The notes under the pieces are model-generated. The model saw nothing but the letters and a program-made list of their open reading frames with translations. It did no database searches and was not told where the DNA came from. Made by a program: the position numbers and the translations under genes. Shown here one piece after another: positions 5,877 to 6,596 of a DNA stretch of 6,596 nt; within the stretch, counting starts at the first letter, position 1, and each line of letters starts with the position of its first letter. Location: assembly GCA_030690515.1 (NCBI GenBank), contig JAUYGP010000627.1:1-6596 (forward strand). The letters run 5' to 3'. This DNA comes from Giesbergeria sp. GTDB lineage: Bacteria > Pseudomonadota > Gammaproteobacteria > Burkholderiales > Burkholderiaceae_C.

Positions 5877-6596
5877 TCAAATACCAAGCTGGCTTGAAAG
5901 GGCTGACCACGCGGTGCTGTTGAGGCGCTTTGGGCTGGACTGACTGAACGTCAGCGAGCCCTTGGCTTCTCTGACTGTAAAAACCCGAGGGCTGTTGATG
6001 CTGGTACCCAGAAGCCCGTTCACTTCCGAAAACACGCGGGTGTAGGACATCACGGTTTCCGTGTGCCCCGCAAAGCGCAGCACGCGGGCCCCGTTTACGG
6101 TGTCAATGCTCCAGGTGCCGGTCTGCGTCGCGCCGCAGTTGGAGATGGCGGTCTGTGCTTCGTTCAGATCACACTCATAGAAATAGGCGGTGCCGGTGGT
6201 TAAGCTGGTCGCGTCGCCGAAGGCAACCCGCAGGCTCGTTGTCGCGCTGCTACCCAGTCCAAGGCTCAGGGTGCCTGTGTTCGCAGCTACGTTCACCTTG
6301 GACAGGGGGTAGAGGGCCACCACCTGCTCCAGTTTGGTGATGGATGCGCCCCAGATGTCGGTGTTGATGTTGCTGATGGAGATAAGGCGTGTGAGATTGA
6401 AGTTGGTTCGGGACTTCACCGAGGCATCCGCAGGAAACGCCGCAGATCCCAGTGCAGACAAGAGCTCGGACGTCGAAACGCCGTTGTTGATCACGTTGCT
6501 GCTGGGGTCTGCCTGCATGTCCGTGACCACTGCGGCCATGGTCTGGCCCGAAACGTCCGTTGCCACCGAGAAACCTACCGACCGCTGCGTGTTGCA
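5877..6596 (-). CDS. Unrecognised Ser/Thr-rich, probably secreted or surface protein, C-terminal part (5' end outside window)
   Basis: The frame is open to the right edge, with Cys-Asn-Thr-Gln the first visible residues, so 239 C-terminal residues are seen and the true start is outside. An internal GTG at 6566 is not needed as a start. The composition is rich in Ser, Thr, Asn, Val and Gly with alternating hydrophobic residues, typical of exported beta-sheet proteins. There is no membrane helix and no catalytic motif that I recognise. Two cysteines lie close together in a YECDLNEAQTAISNCG segment and may form a disulfide. The following GTWSIDTVNGARVLRFAG block looks like two beta strands and recalls the GTW strand of the small protein encoded downstream. 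The chain ends in Leu-Gly-Ile without a sorting signal known to me. A lipoprotein or adhesin-like protein is possible, but this is a guess from composition alone. Confidence 0.75.
   Translation of the reverse strand, partial: CNTQRSVGFSVATDVSGQTMAAVVTDMQADPSSNVINNGVSTSELLSALGSAAFPADASVKSRTNFNLTRLISISNINTDIWGASITKLEQVVALYPLSKVNVAANTGTLSLGLGSSATTSLRVAFGDATSLTTGTAYFYECDLNEAQTAISNCGATQTGTWSIDTVNGARVLRFAGHTETVMSYTRVFSEVNGLLGTSINSPRVFTVREAKGSLTFSQSSPKRLNSTAWSALSSQLGI

Overview
The window is a stretch of GC-rich bacterial chromosome with close-packed genes. Base composition, protein styles and the interspersed repeat at about 4219-4260 suggest a beta-proteobacterium of the Comamonadaceae (Acidovorax or a relative). 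That placement is inference from recalled family resemblance, not a search. I see no tRNA, rRNA, CRISPR array, transposase or phage gene.

Layout, left to right. (1) 1-937, plus strand: the 3' part of a gene cut by the left edge. It encodes the last membrane segments of an MFS transporter fused to a PlsC-type lysophospholipid acyltransferase. (2) 964-2136, minus strand, convergent with (1): a saccharopine dehydrogenase-like NAD(P)-binding oxidoreductase. (3) 2137-2402: a divergent intergenic region with two inverted repeats, a plausible control region. (4) 2403-4215, plus strand: three closely spaced genes that look like one operon. They encode a YiaA/YiaB-type four-helix inner-membrane protein, a small unrecognised exported glycine/alanine/valine-rich protein, and an exported DUF2145 protein. 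(5) 4216-4289: a Comamonadaceae-type interspersed repeat with a perfect 9-bp hairpin that may also end the operon. (6) 4290-5363, plus strand: a membrane protein with a predicted periplasmic coiled coil and a cytoplasmic double zinc ribbon. (7) 5364-5402: an imperfect hairpin between convergent genes. (8) 5403-5828 and 5877 to the right edge, both minus strand: a small exported DUF995-like protein, and the C-terminal 239 residues of an unrecognised Ser/Thr-rich beta-type protein cut by the right edge.

Most of the window concerns the cell envelope: phospholipid re-acylation on the left, then six consecutive membrane or exported proteins of mostly unknown function. The most interesting part is the three-gene cluster at 2403-4215. 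Its DUF2145 protein has a layout reminiscent of circularly permuted NlpC/P60-like enzymes, but Ser/Asn lies where a catalytic Cys would be expected. The double-zinc-ribbon membrane protein just downstream is second. Neither is proven to be a new system.
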